A stretch of DNA of 64,000 bases from Gammaproteobacteria bacterium (GCA_003252455.1 QKED01000005.1:1-64000), one strand, 5' to 3'. Numbered from the stretch's first letter, positions 26,501 to 38,548 are shown. Made by a program: numbers and translations. The notes: generated by a model not told the origin, from the sequence alone.

Positions 26501-29500
26501 ATGCCGATGCGACACTGGATGCCCCTCGTCCTGCTCATCCTCGCTCTCATGAGCCGAGAATCCGTTGCGCTGCCTGCCGCGTTCGAGGCGCAGCGCTTCG
26601 ACCACATGACCACCGGCTTCACCCTGGAAGGCGCGCATCGCGCGCTCGACTGCGCCAGCTGCCACATGGCGGGACGCTTTCAGGGCACGCCGCGTGCCTG
26701 TGCCACCTGCCATCGCGCCTCGGGCAATGGCCGCATGCCCGCAGACCACGTCGCCACCAGCGGCGACTGCTCCGCCTGCCACAATAGCCAGAGTTGGGCC
26801 GTGGTGGCGCAGGTGGATCACGCGCAGCTCAGCGGCGCATGCAGCAGCTGTCACAACGGACAACGCACCAGCGGCCTCCCGCCACAACACATCCCGGTGC
26901 AGCAGGAGTGCAGCAGTTGCCACCGGACCCGGAGCTGGCGCAGCGCGCGCTTCGTGCACCTGAGCGGGGGCGAGTGCCGGGTCTGCCACAACGGCGTCGC
27001 CGCCACCGGCAAAGGGGCTGCCCACCTGCCCACCGGCGAGGTGTGCGACGACTGCCACCGCACCCGCGCCTGGCATCCGGCACGCGTCGACCACGCGGCG
27101 GTGAGCGCCGCCTGCGCCAGTTGCCACGATGGCCAGCGCGCGAGCGGTCGCCACGCCACCCACATCCCGACCCAGGCTGCGTGTGATGAGTGCCATACCA
27201 GCAGTGGCTGGAGCCCGGCGCGCTTTACTCATGCCAGCGTGACCGAGGGCTGTAGCCGCTGCCACAACGGTGTGCAGGCGAGCGGTAAGGGCGCAACCCA
27301 TATCACTACCGATGCCGCCTGCGACACCTGCCATACGCCCCGTGGCTGGAGCCCGGCGCAGTTCGACCACGCCAATACCACCGCAGCCTGCGCTAGCTGC
27401 CACAACGGTACGCAGGCGAGCGGCAAGGGCGCGACCCATATCCCCACCGAGACCGCCTGCGACGCCTGCCACACGACCCGTGGCTGGAGTCCGGCGCGCT
27501 TCGACCACAGCGGCGTCACCACCGCCTGCGCCACCTGCCACAACGGCATACAGGCGACCGGCAAGGCGGCGGACCATCTCGCCACCGCCGAGCCGTGCGA
27601 TCTCTGCCACACCTCGACGGCCTGGAGTCCCGCACGGGTCGACCACACCCGTGTCAGCGGCGCCTGTGCCAGCTGCCACAACGGCACGCAGGCCAGCGGT
27701 AAGGGCGCGCAGCACATCCCCACCTCAGCGGCGTGCGACGACTGTCACCAAACCAGCGGTTGGAGCCCGGCGCAGTTCGACCATGCCGGGGTCAGCGCAC
27801 CCTGCGCCAGCTGCCATAACGGTGTGCAGGCCACGGGCCGGGCGGCCACGCACCTCCCCACCAGCACCACCTGCGACGACTGCCACACCCCCCAGGCCTG
27901 GAGCCCGGCACGCTTCGACCACGCCAGTGTCAGTGGCGCGTGTGTCGAGTGCCACAACGGTGTGCAGGCGAGTGGTAAGCCCACCACCCACGTCCCCACC
28001 AGCGCCACCTGCGACAGTTGCCACGGCACCCGCGGCTGGACCCCCGCACGCTTCGACCACGGCGGGGTCAGCGCGGGCTGCGCCACCTGCCACAATGGGG
28101 TTCAGGCGAGCGGGCGCAGCCGTACGCACCTCGCCTCGCTCGGGGTGTGCGAGCTGTGCCATACCAGCACGGCATGGTCTCCGGCAGGCTTCGACCACAC
28201 CGCCGCCATCGGTAGCTGTGCCAGCTGCCACAACGGCACCCAGGCGACGGGTAAGACCACCACCCACCTGCCGACGAGTGCGGCCTGCGACGACTGCCAC
28301 ACGATCAGTGGCTGGACTCCAGCGCACTTCGACCACAGCGGCGTCACCACCGCCTGCGCCACCTGCCACAACGGCACCCAAGCGACGGGTAAGACCACCA
28401 CCCACCTGCCCACCAGCGCCGCCTGCGACGACTGCCACACGATCAGTGGCTGGACCCCGGCGCGCTTCGACCACAGCGGCGTCACTACCGCCTGCGCCAG
28501 CTGCCACAACGGCACCCAGGCGACGGGTAAGGGCGCCGCCCACCTGCCGACGAGCACCGCCTGCGACGACTGCCACACGATCAGCGGCTGGACCCCGGCG
28601 CGTTTCGACCACCGCGGCGTCACTACCGCCTGCGCCAGCTGCCACAACGGCACCCAAGCGACGGGTAAGACCACCACCCACCTACCGACCAGTGCCGCCT
28701 GCGACGACTGCCACGTGATAAGTGGATGGACCCCGGCGCGCTTCGACCACAGCGGCGTCACTACCGCCTGCGCCAGCTGCCACAACGGCACCCAAGCGAC
28801 GGGTAAGACCACTACCCACCTGCCCACCAGCGCCGCCTGCGACGACTGCCACACGATCAGTGGCTGGACTCCAGCGCACTTCGACCACAGCGGCGTCACC
28901 ACCGCCTGCGCCAGCTGCCACAACGGTATCCAGGCGCGTGGCAAGAGCGCCCTACACATCCCCACCAGCGCGGCCTGCGACGACTGCCATACCACTATTA
29001 GTAGTAGCTGGACCCCCGCCCGCTTTGACCACACGGCGGTCAGCACCAGCTGCGCCAGTTGCCACAACAACGCGATTGTGGTCGGCAAGGGGAGCGGACA
29101 CATCGCCACCAGCGGTGCGTGTGACGCCTGCCATGGCACCTCTGGCTGGGTCCCGGCCCAGGTCGACCACGCCTGGGTCAGCGGTAGCTGCGCCAGTTGC
29201 CACAACGGCACCACGGCCCAGGGGCGGCCAGCGGCCCACATCGCCACGTCGCTGCTCTGTGAGGCGTGCCACAGCCGTCAAAGCTGGACGCCTGCCAGTG
29301 TGGATCACGCCGAGGTGAGCGGCAGCTGCGCCAACTGCCACAACGGCTCCACGGCACAGGGGCGTGCCTCGAACCACATCAACAGCTCGGCCCTGTGCGA
29401 CGACTGCCACCTGACCAGTGACTGGTTGCCCGCCAGGGTGGATCACGCCCAGGTGATCGGTAACTGTCTCACCTGTCATAACGGGGCGGTGGCCACCGGA

Positions 29501-29965
29501 ATGGGGACGGGCCACATCACCACCACCGCGAGCTGCGACAACTGCCATACCACCCTCGCCTGGCTCCCCGCGCGCTTTGACCACGCCCTGGTGAGTGGTC
29601 GCTGCGACGGTTGCCACAACGGCGTGGGCGCCACCGGCAAGGGCGCATCGCACATGCTCACCGCCATCGACTGTGCCGAGTGCCACCGGGTGGGGGCCTG
29701 GAGTCCGTCGAGCTTCCGCCATCAGGGTGCCAACTACCCAGGCGATCACGCAGGTAGCCCGGCCTGCCGCGCCTGCCACACCGGCAATAGCGACAGTATC
29801 CCCTGGCGCTTCCCCGCCTACGCACCGGACTGCGCCGCCTGCCACGCGGCCGACTACAAGCCCGGCGAGCATCGCAACGCCTCGGTGAGTAGCCTGCGCG
29901 ACTGCTCGGGCAGTTGTCACCGCCCCGGCCCAGAGCACCGCGCGGGTGATCGGGATTGGGACTGA
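26501..29965 (+). CDS. Giant 48-haem c-type cytochrome of tandem di-haem modules
   Basis: This 1154-residue exported protein has signal peptide MPMRHWMPLVLLILALMSRESVA. By-eye count gives 47 CxxCH plus one CxxxCH (CSGSCH at the C-terminus), that is 48 haem sites, about one per 24 residues. The chain is some 22-24 modules of 46 residues (138 bp): C-A-[ST]-CHNG-T-Q-A-[TS]-GK-x(4)-H-[IL]-PTSAAC-DDCH-x(3)-GW-[ST]-PA-[RQ]-FDH-x-G-V. Two non-haem histidines per module allow bis-His ligation throughout. Six modules near the middle are almost identical in DNA. N- and C-terminal domains match the 24-haem paralogue. It likely forms an extracellular or outer-surface haem wire fed through the barrel. ATG 26507 is an alternative start. 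Confidence 0.93.
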   Translation: MPMRHWMPLVLLILALMSRESVALPAAFEAQRFDHMTTGFTLEGAHRALDCASCHMAGRFQGTPRACATCHRASGNGRMPADHVATSGDCSACHNSQSWAVVAQVDHAQLSGACSSCHNGQRTSGLPPQHIPVQQECSSCHRTRSWRSARFVHLSGGECRVCHNGVAATGKGAAHLPTGEVCDDCHRTRAWHPARVDHAAVSAACASCHDGQRASGRHATHIPTQAACDECHTSSGWSPARFTHASVTEGCSRCHNGVQASGKGATHITTDAACDTCHTPRGWSPAQFDHANTTAACASCHNGTQASGKGATHIPTETACDACHTTRGWSPARFDHSGVTTACATCHNGIQATGKAADHLATAEPCDLCHTSTAWSPARVDHTRVSGACASCHNGTQASGKGAQHIPTSAACDDCHQTSGWSPAQFDHAGVSAPCASCHNGVQATGRAATHLPTSTTCDDCHTPQAWSPARFDHASVSGACVECHNGVQASGKPTTHVPTSATCDSCHGTRGWTPARFDHGGVSAGCATCHNGVQASGRSRTHLASLGVCELCHTSTAWSPAGFDHTAAIGSCASCHNGTQATGKTTTHLPTSAACDDCHTISGWTPAHFDHSGVTTACATCHNGTQATGKTTTHLPTSAACDDCHTISGWTPARFDHSGVTTACASCHNGTQATGKGAAHLPTSTACDDCHTISGWTPARFDHRGVTTACASCHNGTQATGKTTTHLPTSAACDDCHVISGWTPARFDHSGVTTACASCHNGTQATGKTTTHLPTSAACDDCHTISGWTPAHFDHSGVTTACASCHNGIQARGKSALHIPTSAACDDCHTTISSSWTPARFDHTAVSTSCASCHNNAIVVGKGSGHIATSGACDACHGTSGWVPAQVDHAWVSGSCASCHNGTTAQGRPAAHIATSLLCEACHSRQSWTPASVDHAEVSGSCANCHNGSTAQGRASNHINSSALCDDCHLTSDWLPARVDHAQVIGNCLTCHNGAVATGMGTGHITTTASCDNCHTTLAWLPARFDHALVSGRCDGCHNGVGATGKGASHMLTAIDCAECHRVGAWSPSSFRHQGANYPGDHAGSPACRACHTGNSDSIPWRFPAYAPDCAACHAADYKPGEHRNASVSSLRDCSGSCHRPGPEHRAGDRDWD
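28231..28960 (+). repeat. Six 138-bp tandem repeats inside the giant cytochrome gene
   Basis: The string CAACGGCACCCA (last copy CAACGGTATCCA) starts at 28231, 28369, 28507, 28645, 28783 and 28921, exactly 138 bases apart, and intervening DNA is nearly identical. Each unit encodes one di-haem module, so the array keeps frame when units are gained or lost. This is the signature of recent slippage or unequal recombination. Confidence 0.92.
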
Positions 29966-30045
29966 TGGCCGACTTGACAGGCCCAGGGGCAGTGACCAGC
30001 ATGGGCGCCTCAACCGCGTCGACGATCGCCACCGAAGGATGAACC

Positions 30046-30537
30046 ATGAAGACCCCACTACTCGCGCTCGCCTCGTTACTGCTTTGGTCGGGCCTGACCC
30101 AGGCCGCCCCGACCCACGGGGAGACCTTCAAAGACTGGACCACCTACTGTGAGAAGAACGAGGCGCAGGGCACCGAGCAGTGCTTCAGCGTGCAGAACAT
30201 CACCCTCACCGAGACCCAGCAGCGCCTGCTCAACGTCGCCGTGGGCCACCAGCCGCAGAGCGGCCAGCCCATCGTCATCCTGACCCTGCCGCTGGGCATC
30301 TCCCTGCCGCCGGGGGTAAAGGTGCAAGTGGATAAAGGGGAGGCGTTCACCTTCCCGGTCGAGCGTTGCGATTCCAGCGGCTGCATCGCTGTCTTCCCCC
30401 TGCAGGCGGGGCTGCTCACCGCGCTCAAGCGCGGCAGCCAGGCGGTGGTGACCTTCTTCGACGCCACCCGCAAGGGTATCGGCGTACCGGTCTCGCTCTC
30501 CGGCTTTACCGCCGGTTACAAGGCCCTCGATGAGTGA
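30046..30537 (+). CDS. IalB-family (invasion-associated locus B) exported protein
   Basis: This 163-residue protein has signal peptide MKTPLLALASLLLWSGLTQA. The mature part has the IalB layout: FKDWTTYCEK...EQCFSVQNI, VILTLPLGISLPPGVKVQVDKGEAFTFPVERCDSSGCIAVFPL, LLTALKRGSQAVVTFFDATRKGIGVPVSLSGFTAGYKAL. Four cysteines (in TYCEK, QCFS, ERCDSSGC) are placed for two disulfides, as in the family. Role in non-pathogens is unknown; it is probably a periplasmic stress or envelope protein. It follows the giant cytochrome by 80 bases and has its own ribosome binding site AAGGATG. A GGCCCCT/AGGGGCC stem (30544-30572) without a T-run lies after the stop. Confidence 0.85.
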   Translation: MKTPLLALASLLLWSGLTQAAPTHGETFKDWTTYCEKNEAQGTEQCFSVQNITLTETQQRLLNVAVGHQPQSGQPIVILTLPLGISLPPGVKVQVDKGEAFTFPVERCDSSGCIAVFPLQAGLLTALKRGSQAVVTFFDATRKGIGVPVSLSGFTAGYKALDE

Positions 30538-30655
30538 GCCACTGGCCCCTCGCCGCGGCAGCGGCAGGGGCCGGGCGCCGCCCCGCCGCATGCCGTGAAT
30601 GGCCCTGCAATCAACCTGTTATCCACCACTACAGGGCCCGATTTGGGGGCGCTCG

Positions 30656-30685
30656 TTGCCACTAAGGGGCCTCTTTTGGTAGACT
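30656..30685 (+). promoter_or_regulatory. Putative sigma-70 promoter of gltB
   Basis: TTGCCA (30656-30661), an 18-base spacer, and TAGACT (30680-30685) lie about 130 bases before the gltB start. It is the best -35/-10 pair in this leader; there is no experimental support. Confidence 0.4.
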
Positions 30686-30812
30686 CTCGTTCCTTTTTCT
30701 CGGCCCGCGCCGAGCCCTGGCTCCGACCCCACCCGCAAAGGGTGATTGGGTGCGGGGCCTTGCGCTGTCTGTGCAGGCTGCTGGTAAACCTAGACCGATG
30801 TGTAGAGACACC

Positions 30813-33800
30813 GTGAGCAGAACCACACTACAACCGTCCGGGGTCTATAACCCGTCCTTCGAGAAAGACAACTGCGGCTTCGGCCTCATTGCGCATATGG
30901 ACGGTGGCCCCAGTCACTGGCTGGTGAGCACCTCCATTGAGGCGCTCTGCCGCATGACCCACCGTGGCGCCATCGCGGCGGACGGTAAGACCGGTGACGG
31001 CTGTGGCCTCTTGCTGAAGAAGCCCGACGGCTTCCTGCGCGCGGTGGCCGCCGAGGCGGGTATCGAGCTTACCGACGGTTACGGTGTCGGTGTGGTCTTC
31101 CTCGACCGTGCGGACGAGATGAGCGCCAGCGGTGCCAAGGCGATCTTGGAGCAGGAGCTGGAGGCCGAGGGGCTCAGCGTCGCCGGTTGGCGTGAGGTGC
31201 CCGTCGACCCCGAGGCGTGCGGTGAGTCGGCCAAGCTGACCCGCCCGCGCATCGAACAGGTGTTCGTCAACCCGCCCGCCGGCATGAGCGCCGACGACTT
31301 CGAGTTGCACCTCTTCATCGCCCGTCGTCGCGCCGAGAAGAACATCACCGAGGGGGGCGACGAGGTCTTCTACGTCCCCACCCTGTCGAGCAAGGTGTTG
31401 AGCTACAAGGGCATGGTGATGCCCGAGTTCCTGCCGCAGTTCTACCCGGACCTGGCCGACGCGCGCATGGAGTCCGCCATCTGCGTCTTCCACCAGCGCT
31501 TTGCCACCAATACCCTGCCGCAGTGGCGTCTGGCCCAGCCGTTCCGTTACCTCGCCCACAACGGCGAGATCAACACCGTGCAGGGCAACCGCAACTGGGC
31601 CAACGCCCGTTCGTTCAAGTTCCAGACCCCGCGCATCCCCAACATGGACGACGTGCGCCCCTGGGTCTCCATGACCGGCTCCGACTCCAACAGCCTGGAC
31701 AACATGCTGGAGGCCCTGCTCTCCGGCGGTGTGGACATCTTCCGCGCCATGCGTCTGCTGATCCCGCCGGCCTGGCAGAACGTCTCCGAGATGGACGCCG
31801 ACCTGCGCGCCTTCTACGAATACAACTCCATGCACATGGAGCCGTGGGACGGCCCCGCCGGTATCGTGCTCACCGACGGCGACTACGCCGCCTGCACCCT
31901 CGACCGCAACGGCCTGCGCCCGGCGCGCTATGTCATCACCCGCCCCGGCGGTGGTGAGATCGCCGACGGCGACTACCGCGGTTGCGTCATCACCCTCGCC
32001 TCCGAGATCGGCGTGTGGGATTACGCGCCGGAAGATGTGGTGCGCAAGGGGCGTCTCAAGCCCGGTCAGATGCTCGCGGCGGATACCCGTAACGCCACGC
32101 TGATGCTGCCCGAGGATGTGGACAACCACCTCAAGAAGGCCAAGCCCTACAAGCAGTGGATGCAGGAGAATGCCCGCCACTTGAGCAACAAGCTCGCCCC
32201 CGAGGCGCCGGTGGCGCTGATGGGTAGCGAGGAGCTGGCGGTCTACCAGAAGCTCTTCCTGCTCTCCTTCGAGGAGCGCGACCAGGTGTTGCGCGTGCTC
32301 GCCGAGGCGGGCCAGGAGGCGGTCGGCTCCATGGGTGACGATGCCCCCTACCCGGTCATGTCCAAGCTGGTGCGCTCGGTCTACGACAACTTCCGCCAGC
32401 AGTTCGCCCAGGTGACCAACCCGCCGATCGACCCGATCCGCGAGTCCATCGTGATGTCCCTGGAGACCCTGTTGGGTGCCGAGCGCAACCTCTTCGCCGA
32501 GGGGCCCGAGCACGCCGCACGTCTCATCGTCGACTCCCCGGTGCTCACCGAGGGCAAGTTCCAGGAGCTGATGAGCATCACCAATGCGGCCTATGCGCAC
32601 GCGGTGATCGACCTCAATGTCGCCCTGGGCACCCCACTCAAGGCCGCCGTGGAGGCGATCTGCGACCAGGCCGTGGCCGCCGTGCGCGCGGGCAAGGTGG
32701 TCTTGGTGCTCTCCGATCGCGCCATCGCCGAAGATAAGCTGCCGGTGCACGCCGCCCTGGCCACCGGCGCGGTGCACCACCGCCTGAGCCGCGAGGGGCT
32801 GCGCTGCGACGCCAACATCGTGGTGGAGACCGCCACCGCCCGCGACCCGCACCACTTCGCCGTGCTGCTCGGTTACGGCGCCACCGTGGTCCACCCCTAT
32901 CTCGCCTATCAGGCCATCGCCGACATGCAGCGCAGCGGTGAGCTGACCGGCAAGGATGGGGCCAAGCTGGCGGAGAACTACCGCAAGGGCATCAATAAGG
33001 GGCTCTACAAGGTGATGTCCAAGATGGGCATCTCCGCCGTCTCCTCCTACCGTGGCGCGCAGTTGTTCGAGATCGTCGGTCTGGCCGACGAGGTGGTGGA
33101 GCTCTGCTTCACCGGCACGACCTCACGCGTGGCCGGCGCCGACTTCAGCGACCTCGAAGAGGATGTGCAGAAGTCGATGAAAAAGGCGTGGAACAATCGC
33201 AAGCCCATCGACCAGGGTGGCCTGCTCAAGTTCGTACACGGCGGCGAGCAGCACGCCTACAACCCCGACGTGGTCAAGGCGATCCACACCGCCGTCCACT
33301 CCGGCAAGTGGGAGGACTACCAGGCCTTTGCAGCGCTGGTGAACGACCGTCCGCCCATGGTGCTGCGCGACCTGCTGCGCCTGAAGCCGGTGGAGACCCC
33401 CGTCGCCATCGACGAGGTCGAGCCGGAAGAGGCCCTGTTCAAGCGCTTCGACACCGCCGCCATGTCCCTTGGTGCCCTCTCCCCCGAGGCGCACGAGGCC
33501 CTGGCCGTGGCCATGAACCGCCTCGGCGGTCGCTCCAACTCCGGTGAGGGTGGCGAGGACCCGGCGCGCTACGTCGACCGCAGCAAGTACTCCAAGATCA
33601 AGCAGGTCGCCTCCGGGCGCTTCGGTGTCACCCCCGGCTACCTGGTCAACGCCGAGGTGCTGCAGATCAAGGTGGCCCAGGGCGCCAAGCCCGGTGAGGG
33701 CGGCCAGCTGCCCGGCCATAAGGTGAACGACACCATCGCCCGTCTGCGCTACACGCTGCCGGGTGTGCCGCTCATCTCGCCGCCGCCGCACCACGACATC

Positions 33801-35321
33801 TACTCCATCGAGGACCTGGCCCAGCTCATCTTCGACCTCAAGGAGGTCAACCCCGAGGCGCTGGTCTCGGTGAAGCTGGTCTCCGAGCCCGGCGTGGGTA
33901 CCATCGCCGCCGGTGTGGCCAAGGCCTACGCCGACCTGATCACCATCTCTGGCTATGACGGTGGTACCGCCGCGAGCCCCATCGCCTCGGTGAAGTATGC
34001 CGGTAGCCCCTGGGAGCTGGGCCTCTCCGAGGCGCACCAGGTGCTGAAGATGAACGACCTGCGCGGCAAGGTGCGGGTGCAGACCGACGGCGGTCTGAAG
34101 ACCGGCCTCGACGTGATCAAGGCGGCCATCCTCGGTGCCGAGAGCTTCGGCTTCGGCACCATGCCGATGGTGGTGCTGGGCTGCAAGTACCTGCGTATCT
34201 GCCACCTGAACAACTGCGCCACCGGCGTCGCCACCCAGCATGACGAGCTGCGCGCCAAGCACTATAAGGGTGCCCCCGAGCTGGTCGAGACCTACTTCCG
34301 CTTCATCGCCCGCGAGGTGCGCGAGTGGATGGCCGCCCTCGGCGTGCGCAAGCTCGACGAGCTGATCGGCCGCACCGACCTGATGGAGGTGATCGAGGGC
34401 GAGACCGCCAAGCAGCGCAAGCTCGACCTCAAGCCGCTGCTGGAGTTCGACCTCGGCTCGAAGGAAGGCCCCAACTGCTGTATCGAGCCGCGCAACGTGC
34501 CGTTCGACGAGGCCGAGCTGGCCAAGCAGATGGTCGCCGACGCGCTGCCCGCGATCACCGCCAAGAGCGGTGGTGAGTTCCGCTACGTGCTGAAGAACAC
34601 CAACCGCTCCGTGGGCGGTCGTGTCTCCGGTGAGATCGCCCGCCACCACGACACCCTCGGCATGGAAGACGCCCCCATCACCCTGCGCCTCACCGGTACC
34701 GCCGGTCAGTCGTTCGGTGTGTGGAACGCCGGCGGCCTGCACATGGTGCTCGAAGGCGACGCCAACGACTACGTGGGCAAGGGCATGGCCGGCGGCAAAC
34801 TGGTCATCTTCCCGCCCAAGGGGAGCCGCTTCAAGAGCCAGGAAAACGCCATCATCGGCAACACCTGCCTCTACGGTGCCACCGGTGGCAAGCTCTATGC
34901 CGCCGGTGTGGCCGGTGAGCGCTTCGGCGTGCGCAACTCCGGTGCCCATGCGGTCATCGAGGGTACCGGTGACCACTGCTGCGAGTACATGACCGGTGGT
35001 GTGGTGACCGTGCTCGGTAGTACCGGCGTCAACTTCGGCGCCGGCATGACCGGTGGCCTGGCCTTCGTGCTCGACGTCGAGGGTAAGTTCCCCGACCGGC
35101 GCAACGAGGATGTGGAGGAGGTGCGCATCAACACCGAGTCCACCGAGGCGCACCGCAACTTCCTCAAGGAGCAGCTTGAGGCCTTCGTGGCCGAGACCGG
35201 TAGCGCCCATGGTCAGTCGATCCTCGACAACTTCGATGACCTCATCGGCCAGTTCTGGCTGGTGAAGCCGAAGGCCGCCGAGCTGGAGACCCTGCTGCAG
35301 GTAATGTTGCGCGGCGCCTGA
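30813..35321 (+). CDS. gltB: Glutamate synthase (NADPH) large subunit
   Basis: This 1502-residue subunit makes glutamate from 2-oxoglutarate and glutamine-derived ammonia. The N-terminal Ntn-type glutaminase has nucleophile C21 after a short propeptide ([13 protein letters not shown]), with [18 protein letters not shown] downstream. The central and FMN-binding synthase domains include [22 protein letters not shown] and the [3Fe-4S] ligands [19 protein letters not shown]. The C-terminal GXGXG beta-helix reads [25 protein letters not shown] 30813 mirrors the GTG start of gltD (both in a GAC(AC)CGTGAGCA context); ATG 30798 in frame is also possible. It is followed 66 bases later by gltD, making the usual GOGAT operon. 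Confidence 0.97.
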   Translation: MSRTTLQPSGVYNPSFEKDNCGFGLIAHMDGGPSHWLVSTSIEALCRMTHRGAIAADGKTGDGCGLLLKKPDGFLRAVAAEAGIELTDGYGVGVVFLDRADEMSASGAKAILEQELEAEGLSVAGWREVPVDPEACGESAKLTRPRIEQVFVNPPAGMSADDFELHLFIARRRAEKNITEGGDEVFYVPTLSSKVLSYKGMVMPEFLPQFYPDLADARMESAICVFHQRFATNTLPQWRLAQPFRYLAHNGEINTVQGNRNWANARSFKFQTPRIPNMDDVRPWVSMTGSDSNSLDNMLEALLSGGVDIFRAMRLLIPPAWQNVSEMDADLRAFYEYNSMHMEPWDGPAGIVLTDGDYAACTLDRNGLRPARYVITRPGGGEIADGDYRGCVITLASEIGVWDYAPEDVVRKGRLKPGQMLAADTRNATLMLPEDVDNHLKKAKPYKQWMQENARHLSNKLAPEAPVALMGSEELAVYQKLFLLSFEERDQVLRVLAEAGQEAVGSMGDDAPYPVMSKLVRSVYDNFRQQFAQVTNPPIDPIRESIVMSLETLLGAERNLFAEGPEHAARLIVDSPVLTEGKFQELMSITNAAYAHAVIDLNVALGTPLKAAVEAICDQAVAAVRAGKVVLVLSDRAIAEDKLPVHAALATGAVHHRLSREGLRCDANIVVETATARDPHHFAVLLGYGATVVHPYLAYQAIADMQRSGELTGKDGAKLAENYRKGINKGLYKVMSKMGISAVSSYRGAQLFEIVGLADEVVELCFTGTTSRVAGADFSDLEEDVQKSMKKAWNNRKPIDQGGLLKFVHGGEQHAYNPDVVKAIHTAVHSGKWEDYQAFAALVNDRPPMVLRDLLRLKPVETPVAIDEVEPEEALFKRFDTAAMSLGALSPEAHEALAVAMNRLGGRSNSGEGGEDPARYVDRSKYSKIKQVASGRFGVTPGYLVNAEVLQIKVAQGAKPGEGGQLPGHKVNDTIARLRYTLPGVPLISPPPHHDIYSIEDLAQLIFDLKEVNPEALVSVKLVSEPGVGTIAAGVAKAYADLITISGYDGGTAASPIASVKYAGSPWELGLSEAHQVLKMNDLRGKVRVQTDGGLKTGLDVIKAAILGAESFGFGTMPMVVLGCKYLRICHLNNCATGVATQHDELRAKHYKGAPELVETYFRFIAREVREWMAALGVRKLDELIGRTDLMEVIEGETAKQRKLDLKPLLEFDLGSKEGPNCCIEPRNVPFDEAELAKQMVADALPAITAKSGGEFRYVLKNTNRSVGGRVSGEIARHHDTLGMEDAPITLRLTGTAGQSFGVWNAGGLHMVLEGDANDYVGKGMAGGKLVIFPPKGSRFKSQENAIIGNTCLYGATGGKLYAAGVAGERFGVRNSGAHAVIEGTGDHCCEYMTGGVVTVLGSTGVNFGAGMTGGLAFVLDVEGKFPDRRNEDVEEVRINTESTEAHRNFLKEQLEAFVAETGSAHGQSILDNFDDLIGQFWLVKPKAAELETLLQVMLRGA

Positions 35322-35384
35322 GGCCGCGTGGCGACAGGGCCGACGAACTAACGGGTGGCCACACCCCAACAAGATAGTGTGTAG

Positions 35385-36800
<1,416 letters not shown>

Positions 36801-36811
36801 ATATAAAGAGC

Positions 36812-36944
36812 GCCACGGAGGCACAGAGGACACGGAGAGTTACGTTTACAGCGAAGGGTCGGCTTGAGGTCGACCCTTCGCGTATCAGGGATATAGAGTC
36901 GCGCCAGCGCCTTGCAATCTCTGTGACCTCCGTGCCTCTGTGGC
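36812..36944. repeat. 133-bp dispersed inverted-repeat element, copy A
   Basis: The left arm GCCACGGAGGCACAGAGG (from 36812) pairs with the right arm CCTCCGTGCCTCTGTGGC (ending 36944); arms extend about 27 bases with a few mismatches. A central hairpin GAAGGGTCGg...CGACCCTTC lies at about 36852-36879. The second copy follows at once and a third is at 59916-60052; half-copies lie near 51905 and 53461. It is REPIN/MITE-like. Confidence 0.85.
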
Positions 36945-36970
36945 TAATCTTCAATATCCCGTTCATGGAC

Positions 36971-37101
36971 GAAGAGCGACGCCAAGGCTCGGAGCGATAC
37001 GTCTGATGTGAAGGTCCGGCTTGAAGCCGACCCTTCGTGGTTCAGGGATATACAGTGGCGCCGTGGCCTTGTACTCTCTGTGTCCTCCGTGCCTCCGTGG
37101 C
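36971..37101. repeat. Dispersed inverted-repeat element, copy B (left arm decayed)
   Basis: This is homologous to the element just upstream: GGTCCGGCTTGAAGCCGACC hairpin, TTCAGGGATATACAGT, and the intact right arm TGTGTCCTCCGTGCCTCCG...GGC. The left arm is degraded (GCGACGCCAAGGCTCGGAG). The right arm ends 29 bases before the hemE start, so it forms the hemE leader. Confidence 0.75.
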
Positions 37102-37129
37102 AATCCTCACCCGACCTGGAGCGAGTACC

Positions 37130-38194
37130 GTGGCAGAACTGAAGAACGACCGTTTCCTGCGCGCCCTGCTGCGCGAGCCCGTGGACATCACCCCGGTGTG
37201 GATGATGCGCCAGGCCGGTCGCTACCTGCCCGAGTATCGCGCCACCCGCGAGCGCGCCGGGAGCTTCATGGACCTCTGCATGAACCCCGACCTGGCCTGC
37301 GAGGTGACCCTGCAGCCGCTGGAGCGCTATCCGCTCGACGCCGCGATCCTCTTCTCCGACATCCTCACCGTGCCCGACGCCATGGGGCTGAAGCTGCGTT
37401 TCGCCACCGGCGAGGGGCCGATCTTCGACAAGCCGGTGCGCACTGCCGCCGACGTCGAGGCGCTGCCCATCCCCGACCCCGAGCACGAGCTGAAGTACGT
37501 GATGGACGCCGTGCGCACCATCCGTAAGGCGCTCGACGGTAGTGTGCCGCTGATCGGTTTCTCCGGCTCGCCCTGGACCCTCGCCACCTACATGGTCGAG
37601 GGGGGCTCCTCCAAGGAGTACGGCAAGGTCAAGGGGATGATGTTCGACCGCCCCGACCTGATGCACCGCCTGCTCGACACCACCGCCCGCGCGGTGACCG
37701 AGTACCTCAACGCGCAGATCGCCGCCGGGGCGCAAGCGGTGCAGATCTTCGACACCTGGGGCGGCATGCTCACCCCGCGCGACTACCGTGAGTTCTCGCT
37801 GCGCTACATGCAGCAGATCGTCGACGGCCTGACCCGCGAGTCCGAGGGGCGCAAGGTGCCGGTGATCCTCTTCACCAAGGGCGGTGGGCAGTGGCTGGAG
37901 GCGATGGCCGACACCGGCGTCGACGCGCTGGGCCTCGACTGGACCACCGACCTCTCCGAGGCGCGCCGCCGCGTGGGTAATCGCGTCGCCCTGCAGGGCA
38001 ACATGGACCCCACCGTGCTCTACGCCTCGCCGCAGCGTATCCGCGCCGAGGTGGCGGCCGTGCTGGCCAGTTATGGCAAGGGTGAGGGGCATGTGTTCAA
38101 CCTCGGCCACGGCATCCATCAGCACATCGACCCTGCCAATGCCGGGGCCTTTATCGACGCCGTGCACGAACTCTCTCTTGCCTACCACGGCTAG
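37130..38194 (+). CDS. hemE: Uroporphyrinogen decarboxylase
   Basis: This 354-residue cytoplasmic enzyme decarboxylates the four acetate side chains of uroporphyrinogen III to give coproporphyrinogen III for haem synthesis. GTG 37130 gives the family length and N-terminus ([37 protein letters not shown]). The active-site stretch [16 protein letters not shown], the catalytic Asp in [14 protein letters not shown] in [10 protein letters not shown] and the C-terminal [12 protein letters not shown] are present. High haem demand from the cytochrome locus fits this gene nearby, though gltD-hemE adjacency may be chance. The leader is a dispersed inverted-repeat copy. Confidence 0.96.
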   Translation: MAELKNDRFLRALLREPVDITPVWMMRQAGRYLPEYRATRERAGSFMDLCMNPDLACEVTLQPLERYPLDAAILFSDILTVPDAMGLKLRFATGEGPIFDKPVRTAADVEALPIPDPEHELKYVMDAVRTIRKALDGSVPLIGFSGSPWTLATYMVEGGSSKEYGKVKGMMFDRPDLMHRLLDTTARAVTEYLNAQIAAGAQAVQIFDTWGGMLTPRDYREFSLRYMQQIVDGLTRESEGRKVPVILFTKGGGQWLEAMADTGVDALGLDWTTDLSEARRRVGNRVALQGNMDPTVLYASPQRIRAEVAAVLASYGKGEGHVFNLGHGIHQHIDPANAGAFIDAVHELSLAYHG

Positions 38195-38224
38195 AGAAAA
38201 TATTTACTCACCAGGGCTCGATTT

Positions 38225-38253
38225 TTGTTGCTTTCGCCTTGGGATGGTTTAAT
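38225..38253 (+). promoter_or_regulatory. Putative sigma-70 promoter upstream of the RRM gene
   Basis: TTGTTG (38225-38230), a 17-base spacer and TTTAAT (38248-38253) lie about 300 bases before the RRM-protein start. That would leave a ~290-base leader with a GTCGA-x-GTCGAC palindromic patch and no supported gene. Long leaders are common for cold-shock-type RNA-binding protein genes; this is inference. Confidence 0.4.
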
Positions 38254-38548
38254 CTGTCTCTATTGATTGTCGAAAGTCGACTCTGTCGACCCTGCAGGTG
38301 AGAGAGGGCATCCGGTAGCGCCGTTTGACGGCAACGAGATCTGGACGAAACACCGGTTGCCGAGTGCCATGGCATGTGTGCCGAAGGCCGCCTCCTCGCC
38401 CGATCGCGATACCACTCCCCCCGCACGACACTCCCCAATACACGTACCCTCACTTTGTGGGACGTGTGGCCTGGTGACGTTCGATTTGGCCGTTGGTCGT
38501 GACGTCACTCATATCAAGCAATGGCACGTTCCCTAAGTGAGAAGTGGT

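Noticed and set aside
28231-28960. CRISPR-like array from regular spacing
   Set aside because: Units are contiguous 138-bp coding repeats without unique spacers, in frame with haem motifs.
27270-29318. Long Ala/Thr/Pro-rich frames on both strands inside the giant cytochrome gene
   Set aside because: Out-of-frame readings of the 138-bp repeats; no signal, no domain.
30828-32894. Long minus-strand open frame (688 codons) opposite gltB; likewise 33123-35372
   Set aside because: Shadow of the strongly biased GC3 codons of gltB; no domain, start site or plausible composition.
38195-38548. Several overlapping short frames between hemE and the RRM gene
   Set aside because: None has a domain or ribosome site; the region reads better as a long leader with a promoter.
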